A stretch of 19,047 nt of DNA from NCBI GenBank assembly GCA_003248395.1, contig QFNA01000098.1, positions 1 to 19,047 on the forward strand. The letters are read 5' to 3'. Source of the DNA: Citromicrobium sp. GTDB lineage: Bacteria; Pseudomonadota; Alphaproteobacteria; Sphingomonadales; Sphingomonadaceae. Under the pieces are notes generated by a model. The model saw only the letters and a list, made by a program, of their open reading frames with translations, had not been told where the DNA came from and searched no databases. Position numbers and translations under genes: made by a program. Shown here piece by piece: positions 6,740 to 15,679 of the stretch (the stretch's first letter is position 1; each line of letters starts with the position of its first letter).

Positions 6740-9241
6740 ATGAGGAAAAAATCGCACATCTCCGTGGTCGAAGGCGAACACGCCGACCAAGATCAAATGC
6801 ACGATGAGACTCTTGGCGAGATGCCGGAGCCTCAGGACGGATCGGGCGAGATGGATGCCGAGCCATTAGAGTTTTATGATGACGATGTCGTTGCGGATAG
6901 CCACCGTGGCTGGATCGTGCCAGCAATCGCGGCTGTGTCTATTGCTGTCTGGACCGCATTCCATTTCTGGGCTGTCCGCGGATCGCTCTTTTCCTCATCT
7001 ACACCAGCAGCATGGGCCGAGGCGATCATCGGGTGGTCCGGGCCAGTCATCCTGATCGTGGCTCTGTGGATCCTCGCGACCCGCAATTCGACACACGAGG
7101 CCAAACGGTTCGCGGTCATCTCTCGAAGCCTTGCCGAGGAATCGGCCAACCTCGAAACTCGTCTGTCTGCCACGAACCGTGAATTGAGCCTGGCCCGTGA
7201 ATTCCTGGGCAGTCAACATGCGGAACGGTTGCAGTCCTTGGTCCGAGACAACGGCGCGCAGGTCGATGCGATTGCCAGCGTCAGTTCGGCTGCCCTCGAG
7301 AACATGAACCGCCTCCGCGATAATCTTCCGGTGATCGCGAACTCCGCGCGCGACGTGTCGAACCAGATCGGTGGCGTCGGGCGCAATGCGCAGGAGCAAC
7401 TCGACCGTTTGAACGAAGGTTTCGACAGGCTCGAGGCGTTTGGAAAAGCGAGCGAAGAGCAGATTTCGCTTCTGCGCGATCGTATCGACGATACCATTGC
7501 CGAATTCAGGCTTGAAGCAGACAAGTTCGCTGAGATTTCCGACCTGCGTTTTTCAGCCTTGCGTCGTGGAGGCGAAGAATTCCGGTCAGAACTCGATGCG
7601 CGCGAGGTCGATGCACTCGCGCAAATGCGTTTGCGGTGGGATGCCTTGCGTGCCGAGCTCGACGAGGCCCGCTCGCAAAGCGAAGTCGCAGAACAGCTCG
7701 CCCTCGCTTCGCTGGGTGGACGTATCGCGACCTTGCGGAAGGACTTTGGCGAGGCCGCGGACGAGATGCGCAAGGGCGAGGAGGAAGCGCTCGGCGTTTG
7801 GGACAAGCAGGCGGCGGCGTTGCAGAGCCGTCTCAGGCAGGCCGTGGAGGAAATCATCACCGTCGACCGCCGGGCGATGGAAAATGCCAATGCCGCTCTG
7901 GCAAAGCTACAGCAGGACGCGATCACATTCGACGAAGCGACCGCCGAGCGCGGTCGGCATTTCGAAGCTGAATCCCTTGGCCGGATGGAGAGATTGAAGG
8001 CAGGGCAGGACGAGTTGTCAGCTCTCCTCGACGAAAGGATGGCTGCGATCGATGCAAGTATCTCCGAGCGGCATGAAGTACAGCGGGCGCAAATTGCGAG
8101 TATCGACCAACAGGGCGCTGATCTCGTCGAGCGCATGGCGCAAGCCGGCTCGACCTTCGATACGATCGCCGGTCAGGGCCGCGAGGCGAATGAAACGCTC
8201 TCGGCCGGAATTGGCGAGCTCAACCGTGTGCTCGTCGATAGCCGCGAATCGCTCGATGGCACGGACATGGCGGTTGCGGCTCTCACTGATGCGAGCGTCC
8301 GCCTGCTCGAGCTGATCCAGGCAAGCGAACGGCACAGCCGCGAAGACCTGCCGCACGCGATGGAAACATCGGAAAACCGCCTGGCGGACGTCGAACGGCG
8401 CGCGGGAGAAATTCATGCGCTTCTCGAACAGGCGCGGGGGTCCGGCGACTCGATCGGAGAGCGGATGGGCAGCATCGAGGATCGAACCCGCGAAGTGCTT
8501 GCGGGCTTTGGCGGTTTCCATTCGGAATTCGAGGATCGCAACTCGGCACAGCTCGAGGCGGTCGAACGCCTGCGTGCGGAAGTCGCCGCGCTCGGCGAAG
8601 AGAGCGAAGCGGTCGCGGCGCGTGTCCAGTCTGAACTCAAGGCGGCGATCGATGCTCTCGATAGCAGCGCACGCGAGGCCCTGGGCACGTTCGAGACGGA
8701 CCGTGCAGAACAGATCAATGCGCTGGCGGGCCAGGTCGGCGAACGCAGTGCCCAAGCCATCGAAGCGGCGTTGGCCGAACATACCGACAGCGCGCTTGCC
8801 AGCCTCGACGAGGCTCGTGAGAAATCTGTCGCGGCCGCTCGCGCGTCGATGCAACAGATGCGAGATCAGCTGGTGCGGGTCAACGAACTGACCAGCAACC
8901 TCGAATCGCGCATCGCGCACGCCCGTGAACGCGCCGAACAGAATGTCGATGCCGACTTCGCCCGCCGCGTTTCGCTCATTCTGCGCGGCGACCGCGGCAT
9001 TTTTACGCGCCGCGCCGTGCGGCTCGTCGACAACACCGAAGCGCGCGAGATTGCCGAAATCTACGACAACGATCCGGACCTGCGCCAGCACGTCAATCGC
9101 TACATTCACGATTTCGAATCGATGCTGCGCACAGTGCTGGCAACGCGCGACGGTCACGCGGTCAGCGTCACCTTGCTGTCGAGCGATATGGGCAAGCTTT
9201 ATGTCGTGCTGGCGCAGGCGCTCGAACGTCTGCGCACCTGA
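6740..9241 (+). CDS. Membrane-anchored long coiled-coil protein, TipN-like architecture
   Basis: This is an 833-residue protein. An acidic cytoplasmic head (residues 20-55, rich in Asp and Glu) is followed by two membrane helices (about 57-79 and 92-113), then roughly 620 residues of almost unbroken coiled coil (about 118-738) rich in Glu, Arg, Ala and Leu. A compact conserved-looking domain ends it (about 739-832, with GDRGIFTRRAVRL, VNRYIHDFESML and LLSSDMGKLYVVLAQA). The layout, two N-terminal helices plus a large cytoplasmic coiled coil, is that of TipN, the Caulobacter new-pole landmark of similar length. That is a match of architecture, not a proven homology. No ribosome site precedes ATG 6740, so translation could be leaderless or begin at ATG 6797 (residue 20). 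An exact CtrA-type site lies 30 bases upstream. It stands alone, divergent from the pseudo-kinase operon. Confidence 0.75.
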   Translation: MRKKSHISVVEGEHADQDQMHDETLGEMPEPQDGSGEMDAEPLEFYDDDVVADSHRGWIVPAIAAVSIAVWTAFHFWAVRGSLFSSSTPAAWAEAIIGWSGPVILIVALWILATRNSTHEAKRFAVISRSLAEESANLETRLSATNRELSLAREFLGSQHAERLQSLVRDNGAQVDAIASVSSAALENMNRLRDNLPVIANSARDVSNQIGGVGRNAQEQLDRLNEGFDRLEAFGKASEEQISLLRDRIDDTIAEFRLEADKFAEISDLRFSALRRGGEEFRSELDAREVDALAQMRLRWDALRAELDEARSQSEVAEQLALASLGGRIATLRKDFGEAADEMRKGEEEALGVWDKQAAALQSRLRQAVEEIITVDRRAMENANAALAKLQQDAITFDEATAERGRHFEAESLGRMERLKAGQDELSALLDERMAAIDASISERHEVQRAQIASIDQQGADLVERMAQAGSTFDTIAGQGREANETLSAGIGELNRVLVDSRESLDGTDMAVAALTDASVRLLELIQASERHSREDLPHAMETSENRLADVERRAGEIHALLEQARGSGDSIGERMGSIEDRTREVLAGFGGFHSEFEDRNSAQLEAVERLRAEVAALGEESEAVAARVQSELKAAIDALDSSAREALGTFETDRAEQINALAGQVGERSAQAIEAALAEHTDSALASLDEAREKSVAAARASMQQMRDQLVRVNELTSNLESRIAHARERAEQNVDADFARRVSLILRGDRGIFTRRAVRLVDNTEAREIAEIYDNDPDLRQHVNRYIHDFESMLRTVLATRDGHAVSVTLLSSDMGKLYVVLAQALERLRT

Positions 9242-9250
9242 CCTGCTCAA

Positions 9251-9535
9251 TCAGTCGCGGGTCGGGCCCCACAGGATGATGTCTTCGGGCTCGATCCAGC
9301 CAAAGGCGTAATTGGCCACGTAAAGCGCGGTCAGGACGGCAGCAACGATCGTCGCGCGCTTCGCTACGCGCCCCGGCTGGAAATTGGCCGGCGCGCTGTC
9401 TGCCTGACCCGGTATCTTCTCCAACCCCGCCTCGTCATGCGTCTTGATACCGAAAGGCAGCAGAACGAAGGCGCTGATCACCCAGAACAGGGCATAGATC
9501 GCCAGTATCGATGTCCATTGCATGACCGGTTCCAT
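9251..9535 (-). CDS. DUF1467 family small membrane protein
   Basis: This 94-residue protein matches the DUF1467 pattern: a first helix SILAIYALFWVISAFVLLPFG, a short cytoplasmic loop with the conserved GQADSAPANF, and a second helix near residues 60-82 ending in an acidic, aromatic tail. The function is unknown in all members that I know of. It follows rnj by three bases on the same strand, as the last gene of the complex I/birA/coaX/rnj unit, and ends nine bases from the convergent coiled-coil gene with no visible terminator. Two starts are possible, ATG at 9535 or ATG at 9523 (four residues shorter). The second has a weak GGAA ribosome site and would fit the usual family N-terminus. Confidence 0.88.
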   Translation of the reverse strand: MEPVMQWTSILAIYALFWVISAFVLLPFGIKTHDEAGLEKIPGQADSAPANFQPGRVAKRATIVAAVLTALYVANYAFGWIEPEDIILWGPTRD

Positions 9536-9538
9536 GCG

Positions 9539-11194
9539 TCATTCGATCCCGTCGGGCAGCACTACGCGGACTTGCGGTCGCTTGCCCGACCATCGCTGCG
9601 CGGCACGCCGCGTTGCCAGACGGGCCGCTTCATGGATCGCGCTGCGGCTTCGCCGGTCGGCACCCTTCAGGCGGGCGATGGCGCGTACGGTGTCTTCCTT
9701 GGCTTCCGCGAGGAAATCGGCATAATCCTCGTCCAGCGGCAGCCCCAGGCTGTCGATTTGCGGATCGAGATTGCGGTCGAGCGCCACGAAGACGACGCCC
9801 TCATGCATGATCCGTCGCCGCATCACGATGGCATCGCCATCCGCGGGCACGATGATATCGCCGTCCAGGACAAGCCGCCCTGCCCGCACCTCGCCAATTT
9901 TTCCGGGTGATCCGGGTGCGAGGCGCACGACATCACCGTTCTGCTGGACGACCGCATCGGGAATTCCGCTCCCTAGCCCCAAGCGCGCCTGCTCCTGCAT
10001 GTGGCGCATTTCGCCATGCACCGGCAGCAGGATGTCCGGCCTCAGCCAGCCATAGAGCGCTTCGAGTTCGGGTCGCCCGGGATGACCAGACACGTGGATC
10101 AGGCTCTGACGGTCGGTCACCATCTCCACACCCTTGGCGGCAAGCCGGTTCTGGACCGCCCCGATCGCCAGCTCGTTGCCGGGTATCTGCCTGCTCGAGA
10201 AAAGCACCACGTCGCCCGGCACCAGCTCAAGCGGATGATTGTCCTCCGATATGCGCGACAGGGCGGCGCGCGGTTCGCCCTGCCCGCCCGTCGCGACGAT
10301 CAGCAACTCGCCCCGCGGCAGGCCCATGGCCGTGTCGAAATCGACCGTCTCGGCGAAATCGCCAAGATAATTGTTGGCTTGCGCGACCTCGATGATCCGG
10401 TCGAGAGATCGCCCCGCAATGCACAGCCGGCGTCCGGTTTCCTTGGCGACGTCGCTCAGGGTCTGAAGCCGCGCGACATTGCTGGCAAAGGTCGTGACGA
10501 GCACGCGCTTTCCCGAATGCCTCTGAACTTCCTCGAGCAAGCCCTTGTAAACCGCGCCTTCCGATCCACTCGGCGCCGGATTGAAAACATTGGTGCTATC
10601 GCAAACAAGAGCCAATACGCCCTCGTCGCCGATGCTCACGAGTTCCTCTTCCGTCGTCGGCTCGCCGATGATGGGATCCTCGTCGAGCTTCCAGTCGCCC
10701 GTATGGAAGATCCGCCCGTGCGGTGTTTCGATCAGCAGGGCGTTCCCCTCGGCGATCGAGTGCGCCAGCGGGATATAGGTGATCCCGAACGGCCCGATCT
10801 CGAAACTCCCGTGATCCTCTTCGATTACATGCAGCTCGACCTGGTCGGCAATCCCGGCCTCTTCCAGTTTCCGGAGCACAAGATCGGCGGTGAACGGTGT
10901 GGCATAGATCGGCACACCAAGGTCTGCGGCAAAATACGGCACCGCACCGATGTGATCCTCATGCGCATGGGTCAGGACAATCGCGTCGAGCTGCTGCGCG
11001 CGTTCCTCGATAAATTCGAGATCGGCGAAAACCAGATCGACGCCCGGATACTCGCCACCCGAGAACGTCATGCCGAGATCGACCATCAGCCAGCGCTCCT
11101 GGCAACCATAGAGATTGACGTTCATGCCGATCTCCCCCGAACCGCCGAGCGCGAGAAACAGCAATTCGTCTTCGGGCGTGAAGTCCTTTTTCAT
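9539..11194 (-). CDS. rnj: Ribonuclease J (metallo-beta-lactamase/beta-CASP RNase)
   Basis: RNase J acts as a 5'-to-3' exonuclease and endonuclease in mRNA turnover and rRNA maturation in the cytoplasm. The zinc-binding core is seen as HAHEDH (residues 76-81), with further ligands in [10 protein letters not shown] and [11 protein letters not shown]. The beta-CASP insert carries [11 protein letters not shown] and [15 protein letters not shown]. Late motifs are [11 protein letters not shown] and LPVHGE, followed by the C-terminal RNase J domain. At 551 residues the length is normal. Its ATG overlaps the coaX stop by four bases (ATGA), and the DUF1467 gene follows three bases after its stop, so expression is coupled to both neighbours. 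The placement after coaX is a common alphaproteobacterial arrangement. All catalytic residues I can check are present. Confidence 0.97.
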   Translation of the reverse strand: MKKDFTPEDELLFLALGGSGEIGMNVNLYGCQERWLMVDLGMTFSGGEYPGVDLVFADLEFIEERAQQLDAIVLTHAHEDHIGAVPYFAADLGVPIYATPFTADLVLRKLEEAGIADQVELHVIEEDHGSFEIGPFGITYIPLAHSIAEGNALLIETPHGRIFHTGDWKLDEDPIIGEPTTEEELVSIGDEGVLALVCDSTNVFNPAPSGSEGAVYKGLLEEVQRHSGKRVLVTTFASNVARLQTLSDVAKETGRRLCIAGRSLDRIIEVAQANNYLGDFAETVDFDTAMGLPRGELLIVATGGQGEPRAALSRISEDNHPLELVPGDVVLFSSRQIPGNELAIGAVQNRLAAKGVEMVTDRQSLIHVSGHPGRPELEALYGWLRPDILLPVHGEMRHMQEQARLGLGSGIPDAVVQQNGDVVRLAPGSPGKIGEVRAGRLVLDGDIIVPADGDAIVMRRRIMHEGVVFVALDRNLDPQIDSLGLPLDEDYADFLAEAKEDTVRAIARLKGADRRSRSAIHEAARLATRRAAQRWSGKRPQVRVVLPDGIE

Positions 11195-11982
11195 CGCGCG
11201 CAGCGCTCGGCAAGGATGGCCAGGCCAAGAATGGTCATATCCGCGTTCACGTGGTCGAAAATCTCCGTCTTTTCATCGAACAGGATTGCCAATCCTCCGG
11301 TGGCGACGACCTTGGCGGGCCGCCCGATCTCCGCGCGCATCCGGGCAATCAGCCCCTCCATCATCGCGACATGCGCCCAGAATACGCCGATCAGCATCTG
11401 GTCTTCGGTGTTGCGACCGATCACGCTTTCGCTGTCGGGCGCGCGGATGCCGATGCGGGGCAATTTCGCCGTCTTGCCGACCAGCGCATCGAGCGACAGG
11501 TTGATGCCCGGCGCGATGATCCCGCCCTTGTAGGTTCCGTTGAAATCGACAGCTTCGAACTTCGTCGCGGTGCCGAAATCGACCACGATCAGGTCGCCGC
11601 CATAAAGTTCGTGCGCCGCGAGAATATTGAGTGCCCGATCCGCCCCCAGCGAACTGGGTTGATCGACGTCGATGGCGAACGGCCAGGCAGCTGCGCCCTC
11701 GCCGGCCATGATCGGCGTGATCCCGAAATATTTCTCCGACAGGACGGTCAGATTATGATCGGCCCGGGGGACGACCGAGGCGACGATGATCTGCGTGATG
11801 TCCTCGCGCGCATAGCCTTCTATCTCGAGCAGTTGCAGCAGCCATACCGCATATTCGTCTCCGGTCCGTCGCGGGTCGGTCGCGATGCGCCAGCGTGCAA
11901 GAATTTCCCGCCCGCCCTTGGCGTCGAGATCGAACAGGGCGAATACCACATTGGTGTTCCCGACATCGGCAGCCAGCAGCAT
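11191..11982 (-). CDS. coaX: Type III pantothenate kinase
   Basis: CoaX phosphorylates pantothenate, the first step of coenzyme A synthesis, and unlike CoaA is not feedback-inhibited by CoA in characterised members. The 263-residue protein has the ASKHA-fold phosphate motif DVGNTN at residues 6-11, the substrate-site GADRA at 113-117, and the second nucleotide motif [14 protein letters not shown] around residue 135, where many relatives have TATT rather than TATK. The start ATG is fixed by AAGGAG nine bases upstream, inside the end of birA, whose stop is only three bases before it. The 3' end overlaps rnj by four bases. Pairing with birA places two cofactor genes behind the complex I genes. 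Confidence 0.97.
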   Translation of the reverse strand: MLLAADVGNTNVVFALFDLDAKGGREILARWRIATDPRRTGDEYAVWLLQLLEIEGYAREDITQIIVASVVPRADHNLTVLSEKYFGITPIMAGEGAAAWPFAIDVDQPSSLGADRALNILAAHELYGGDLIVVDFGTATKFEAVDFNGTYKGGIIAPGINLSLDALVGKTAKLPRIGIRAPDSESVIGRNTEDQMLIGVFWAHVAMMEGLIARMRAEIGRPAKVVATGGLAILFDEKTEIFDHVNADMTILGLAILAERCAR

Positions 11983-11985
11983 CGC

Positions 11986-12708
11986 CTATCTCTCCTTCTG
12001 CGCCAGAACGACGTCGCCCGCGTGAATGGCACGGAGCGCGCCATTCTCCAAGCGAAGGAGCAAGGCGCCGTCATCGCTCAATCCGCCGAAGGATCCGTTC
12101 ACCGCATCTTCTCCGGGCGGAGTGATGGTCAGTGCCGTTCCGGCCGGATAGGCAATCGCTTCCCAGCGGCGCAGGATCGGAGCCAGGCCGAAGGTCCGCC
12201 ACCGGTCGACCTCCTGATCGAACGCCTTGGCCAGCGCCCGGGCGAAATGGTCGCGGTCGGGGGATGGACCGAATTGCGACAGGGCGACGGTCGGATAGGC
12301 TTCGATCTCCGGCGCGCTCGCCAGGTTCACACCGATCCCGATGATGATCGCGGCGCCTTCGCGCTCCAGGAGGATACCTGCCAGCTTCGCTCCGCCGACC
12401 AGCAGGTCGTTCGGCCATTTCAACCTCAGATCCCCGGGATTGGGAATCAGCGGAACGACGGTCTCGTAGAGGGCAAGCGCCGCGACAAACGTCAGCGTGT
12501 GCGGCGCCGGATCGCGCTCATGCGGGCGCACCGTCGTCGATCCCATGAAGTTGCCCTTGCCGTCGGACCATGGCCTCCCTTGCCGACCGCGCCCGGCGGT
12601 TTGCCTGTCGGCAATCAGCCAGTGGCCTTCGACCACCCGCTCGTCGGCGCGAAGACGCGCCGACAGGTCGGCGTTCGTCGAACCGGTCTGGGGGACGATC
12701 TCTATCAA
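11986..12708 (-). CDS. birA: Biotin--[acetyl-CoA-carboxylase] ligase, without repressor domain
   Basis: This enzyme activates biotin as biotinyl-AMP and attaches it to the biotin carboxyl carrier protein of acetyl-CoA carboxylase. The 240 residues hold only the catalytic and C-terminal domains. TGSTN (8-12) opens it, the biotin/AMP loop is GRGRQGRPW (39-47), KWPNDL with the catalytic lysine is at 97-102, and GIGVNLAS is near 124. The DNA-binding helix-turn-helix of E. coli BirA is absent, so it is a monofunctional ligase and cannot repress bio genes as BirA does. The start appears to be TTG within a TTGA overlap with the nuoN stop. No ATG or GTG in this frame sits before the TGSTN motif at a suitable place. 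Translation would depend on coupling with nuoN. Confidence 0.95.
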   Translation of the reverse strand: MIEIVPQTGSTNADLSARLRADERVVEGHWLIADRQTAGRGRQGRPWSDGKGNFMGSTTVRPHERDPAPHTLTFVAALALYETVVPLIPNPGDLRLKWPNDLLVGGAKLAGILLEREGAAIIIGIGVNLASAPEIEAYPTVALSQFGPSPDRDHFARALAKAFDQEVDRWRTFGLAPILRRWEAIAYPAGTALTITPPGEDAVNGSFGGLSDDGALLLRLENGALRAIHAGDVVLAQKER

Positions 12709-14159
12709 ATCGGCATGAACAGCGACCGGGCGGCCGCGTCCGCGACGCTATCGAGCCACGGTGTCAGCAGGTATCCCAGCGGCGAGATGATCAGCACGCT
12801 CAGGCCAAGGATGACCCAGTGGGATACGGACGCACGGTCCGGACCCTCGCGCACCGGCTCGTCGAAGAACATCACCTTGACGAACTTAATGTAATAGAAT
12901 GCGCCGATGACGCTGGCCGCGATACCGATCGCCGCCAATGCGATCATGTCCGCCTCGACGGCCGCCTGGAATACCACGAACTTGCCCCAGAAACCGAACA
13001 GCGGCGGAATTCCTGCAAGGCTGAACATCAGTGCGAGCAGGCACCAGGCAAGGACCGGACTGGTGGATGAAAGGCCGGATATATCGGCGAAGGTGCTCAG
13101 CGGTTCGCCGTCGCGATCGCGCAACATCAGGATGGCGACGAAACTTCCGATGGTCATCGCCACATAAATCGCGAGGTATACGAGCACGCCGGAAACACCA
13201 TCCGGCGTCGCAGCAGCCAGCCCGATCAGGACGAAGCCGACATTGTTGATCGAGGAATAGGCCAGCAGGCGTTTGAGGTTTTGCTGTCCGATCGCACCGA
13301 GCGCGCCGACGACGATCGATGCGATCGCAGCGAAGATGACGATCTGCTGCCACGCACCGACTTGCTCGCCGAACGGAACGATGGCCATCCGCACCAGCAA
13401 CGCGACCGCGGCAACCTTGGGGGCACTGGCGAAAAACGCCGTGACCGGTGTCGGGGCGCCTTCATAAACGTCGGGCGTCCACATGTGGAAGGGAACGGCA
13501 GCCACCTTGAAGGCGAGACCGGCAAGCACGAAAACGACTCCGAACATCGCGCCGGTAGAGAAATTCGTCCCGAACGCGGCCCGGATGCCGTCGTAATCGG
13601 TCGTCCCGGAAAACCCGTAGACCAGGCTTATGCCGTAGAGGATGATGCCGGAGGCCAGTGCGCCGAGGATGAAGTATTTCAGGCCCGCCTCGTTCGACTT
13701 GCCATCGCGGCGGGCGAAGCTTGCCAGGACATAGGACGACAGGCTCGACATCTCGAGCCCGATGTAGAGCGTCATCAGGTCGACGGCGGATACCATCATC
13801 CCCATGCCGACCGCATTGAAAAGCATCAGCACCGGGTACTCGCCGCGATATTCGCCCCGGTTTGCGAAATAGCGCGGGGCGACGATCAGACAGGCGATTG
13901 CGGCAATGTAAATGAGCGATTTGGCAAAGGTGGCGAAGCCGTCGACACGGAACAGGCCGCCAAAGGCTTCCCGCGAAGCGCCGCTATCGAACAGCGAAAG
14001 ATTGAAAGCCAGTGCTCCGAAAAGCGCGGCGACAGCCGCAATCGTGATCGCGCGCGTTGCCTTTTCGCCGGCCCATGCCGTTGCCAGCAAGAGCACCAGG
14101 CCCGCGATCGACAGGCCGATTTCGGCACCCGTCAGATAGAGAGAGGTGGAGTAGGACAT
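12705..14159 (-). CDS. nuoN: NADH-quinone oxidoreductase subunit N
   Basis: NuoN is one of the three antiporter-like proton-pumping membrane subunits of respiratory complex I. The 484-residue length is the same as in well-studied bacteria. About 14 hydrophobic helices span the protein. The conserved helix-5 glutamate is at residue 136 (LMTLYIGLEMSSLSSYVLASF region), and the pumping lysine lies in GQQNLKRLLAYSSINNVGF. A broken helix with proline is visible around AFKVAAVPFHMWTPDVYEGAPTP (in two parts). Its ATG shares one base with the nuoM stop (TGATG), and its own stop overlaps the birA TTG. Start choice is supported by this overlap and by alignment of the first helix. It ends the complex I genes of this operon. 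Confidence 0.97.
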   Translation of the reverse strand: MSYSTSLYLTGAEIGLSIAGLVLLLATAWAGEKATRAITIAAVAALFGALAFNLSLFDSGASREAFGGLFRVDGFATFAKSLIYIAAIACLIVAPRYFANRGEYRGEYPVLMLFNAVGMGMMVSAVDLMTLYIGLEMSSLSSYVLASFARRDGKSNEAGLKYFILGALASGIILYGISLVYGFSGTTDYDGIRAAFGTNFSTGAMFGVVFVLAGLAFKVAAVPFHMWTPDVYEGAPTPVTAFFASAPKVAAVALLVRMAIVPFGEQVGAWQQIVIFAAIASIVVGALGAIGQQNLKRLLAYSSINNVGFVLIGLAAATPDGVSGVLVYLAIYVAMTIGSFVAILMLRDRDGEPLSTFADISGLSSTSPVLAWCLLALMFSLAGIPPLFGFWGKFVVFQAAVEADMIALAAIGIAASVIGAFYYIKFVKVMFFDEPVREGPDRASVSHWVILGLSVLIISPLGYLLTPWLDSVADAAARSLFMPI

Positions 14160-15679
14160 CAGTGCTCTCCTCCCTCCGTATGCTCGGCCTCGACATAATT
14201 CGCCGCATGGTCGCGCGGCGCGCCGATGTTCAGGTCGCTATCGTAATTCGGCTGAACCCGCGCAAGGCGAGCCTCGAGCGCGGCTATGTCCTGTCGCATG
14301 GGCGCAAGAAAACTCTCGGGATAAACGCCCATCCACAGCACGGCTGCGGCGATGGGCACGAACATGGCCCATTCGCGGGCAGTGAGGTCGGGCATCGCGG
14401 CGGCATCGCCGTTCTTCTGTTCGCCGAATGCGATCCGGCGATACAGATAGAGCATGTATCCGGCGCCGAGGATAATCCCGGTGGTGCAGACAAGCGCGAC
14501 GAAGGTCGAGACTTCGTACATTCCTGCCAGCGCGAGGAATTCGCCGATGAAGTTGCTCGTCCCCGGCAATCCGATGCTTGCCATGGTGAACAGCAGGAAG
14601 AACAGCGCATATTTGGGCATGTTGATGCTCAGCCCGCCGTACCGCGCAATCTCACGCGTGTGCAGTCGGTCATAGATCACCCCGACACAGAGGAAGAGCG
14701 CGCCCGAAACGAGGCCGTGGCCCAGCATGACCATCATGGCCCCTTCCAGACCCTGGACATTGAATGCGAACAGGCCCGCCGTCACGATCGCCATGTGGGC
14801 GACCGACGAATAGGCGATCAGCTTCTTCATGTCGCTTTGCACCAGTGCGACCAGCGAGGTGTAGATCACCGCGATCATCGACAGCGCGAATACCAGCCAG
14901 GCGAACTGGCCGCTGGCGTCGGGAAACATCGGCAGGCTGAACCGGATGAAGCCGTATCCGCCCAATTTCAGCAGCACGCCGGCCAGAATGACCGAACCCG
15001 CAGTTGGTGCCTGAACGTGCGCGTCGGGCAGCCAGGTGTGCACTGGCCACATCGGCATCTTGACAGCGAAACTGGCAAAGAACGCCAGCCACAGCCACGT
15101 CTGCGCACCAGGTGCAAAATCGAACTGCATCAGTGTCGGAATGTCCGACGTCCCCGCCGCATTGACCATCCACAGCATCGCGATCAGCATCAGCACCGAT
15201 CCGAGCAGGGTGTAGAGGAAGAACTTGTAACTCGCGTAAATGCGGTTGTCCCCGCCCCACACGCCGATGATCAAATACATCGGGATCAGGCCGGCTTCGA
15301 AGAAAATGTAGAACAGGAACAGGTCCTGTGCCGCAAACACGCCGATCATCAGCACTTCCATGAACAGGAAGGCCGACATGAACTCTCCGACACGCTTGCC
15401 GATCGAATCCCAGCTTGCGAGAATGCAGATCGGCATTAGGAAAACGCTGAGCATGATCAGCATCAATGCGATGCCGTCGATACCCAGCGCATAGCTGAAT
15501 ACGGCAAAGACTTCGGCCCGTTCGGTGAATTGCCATTGCGCTCCGCCGATATCGTAGTTCAGCCACAGCACGACGCCCAGCACAAGGTTGGCCAGGGTGG
15601 CGGCAAGCGCCAGCAGGCGCGCGCTCTGTGCCCCCAGGAACAGGCAGGCGATGGCGGCGACCAGCGGAACCGCCAGCAT
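14159..15679 (-). CDS. nuoM: NADH-quinone oxidoreductase subunit M, shortened or altered 5' end
   Basis: NuoM is an antiporter-like proton-pumping subunit of complex I. Key parts are present: helix-5 glutamate 128 in FYIFFEAGLIPMYL, SDMKKLIAYSSVAHM with its lysine pair, and VKMPMWPVHTWLPDAHVQAP. The frame is open upstream to 15853, but that extension is the off-frame shadow of nuoL. Relatives, from memory, begin M-x-G-F-P-I-L-S followed by the first helix. Here the codons for PILSL are present but there is no start codon before them: the preceding residues read A-Q-V and the valine is GTT. The first usable ATG is 15679, inside that helix, sharing one base with the nuoL stop (TGATG) and giving 506 residues. 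A GTG at 15733 is a weak alternative. Gene identity is certain; the start is abnormal. Confidence 0.88.
   Translation of the reverse strand: MLAVPLVAAIACLFLGAQSARLLALAATLANLVLGVVLWLNYDIGGAQWQFTERAEVFAVFSYALGIDGIALMLIMLSVFLMPICILASWDSIGKRVGEFMSAFLFMEVLMIGVFAAQDLFLFYIFFEAGLIPMYLIIGVWGGDNRIYASYKFFLYTLLGSVLMLIAMLWMVNAAGTSDIPTLMQFDFAPGAQTWLWLAFFASFAVKMPMWPVHTWLPDAHVQAPTAGSVILAGVLLKLGGYGFIRFSLPMFPDASGQFAWLVFALSMIAVIYTSLVALVQSDMKKLIAYSSVAHMAIVTAGLFAFNVQGLEGAMMVMLGHGLVSGALFLCVGVIYDRLHTREIARYGGLSINMPKYALFFLLFTMASIGLPGTSNFIGEFLALAGMYEVSTFVALVCTTGIILGAGYMLYLYRRIAFGEQKNGDAAAMPDLTAREWAMFVPIAAAVLWMGVYPESFLAPMRQDIAALEARLARVQPNYDSDLNIGAPRDHAANYVEAEHTEGGEH

Noticed and set aside
6589..6759. N-terminal extension of the transferase-like gene to 6759
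   Set aside because: It would overlap the start of the divergent gene and cover the CtrA-type site; its basic, Cys-containing sequence does not fit the fold that begins after residue 12 of the shorter form.
8018..9250. 410-codon open frame on the minus strand opposite the coiled-coil gene
   Set aside because: The plus-strand product has membrane helices, a coiled coil and a conserved-looking C-terminal domain. The opposite frame is an Arg/Leu/Asp-rich shadow with no ribosome site.
10001..11533. 510-codon open frame on the plus strand opposite rnj
   Set aside because: RNase J on the minus strand has all catalytic motifs; the plus-strand translation has none and an implausible composition.
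11251..12894. 547-codon open frame on the plus strand opposite coaX, birA and the end of nuoN
   Set aside because: It crosses three well-identified genes on the opposite strand and has no motif; it is an antisense shadow of GC-rich codon use.
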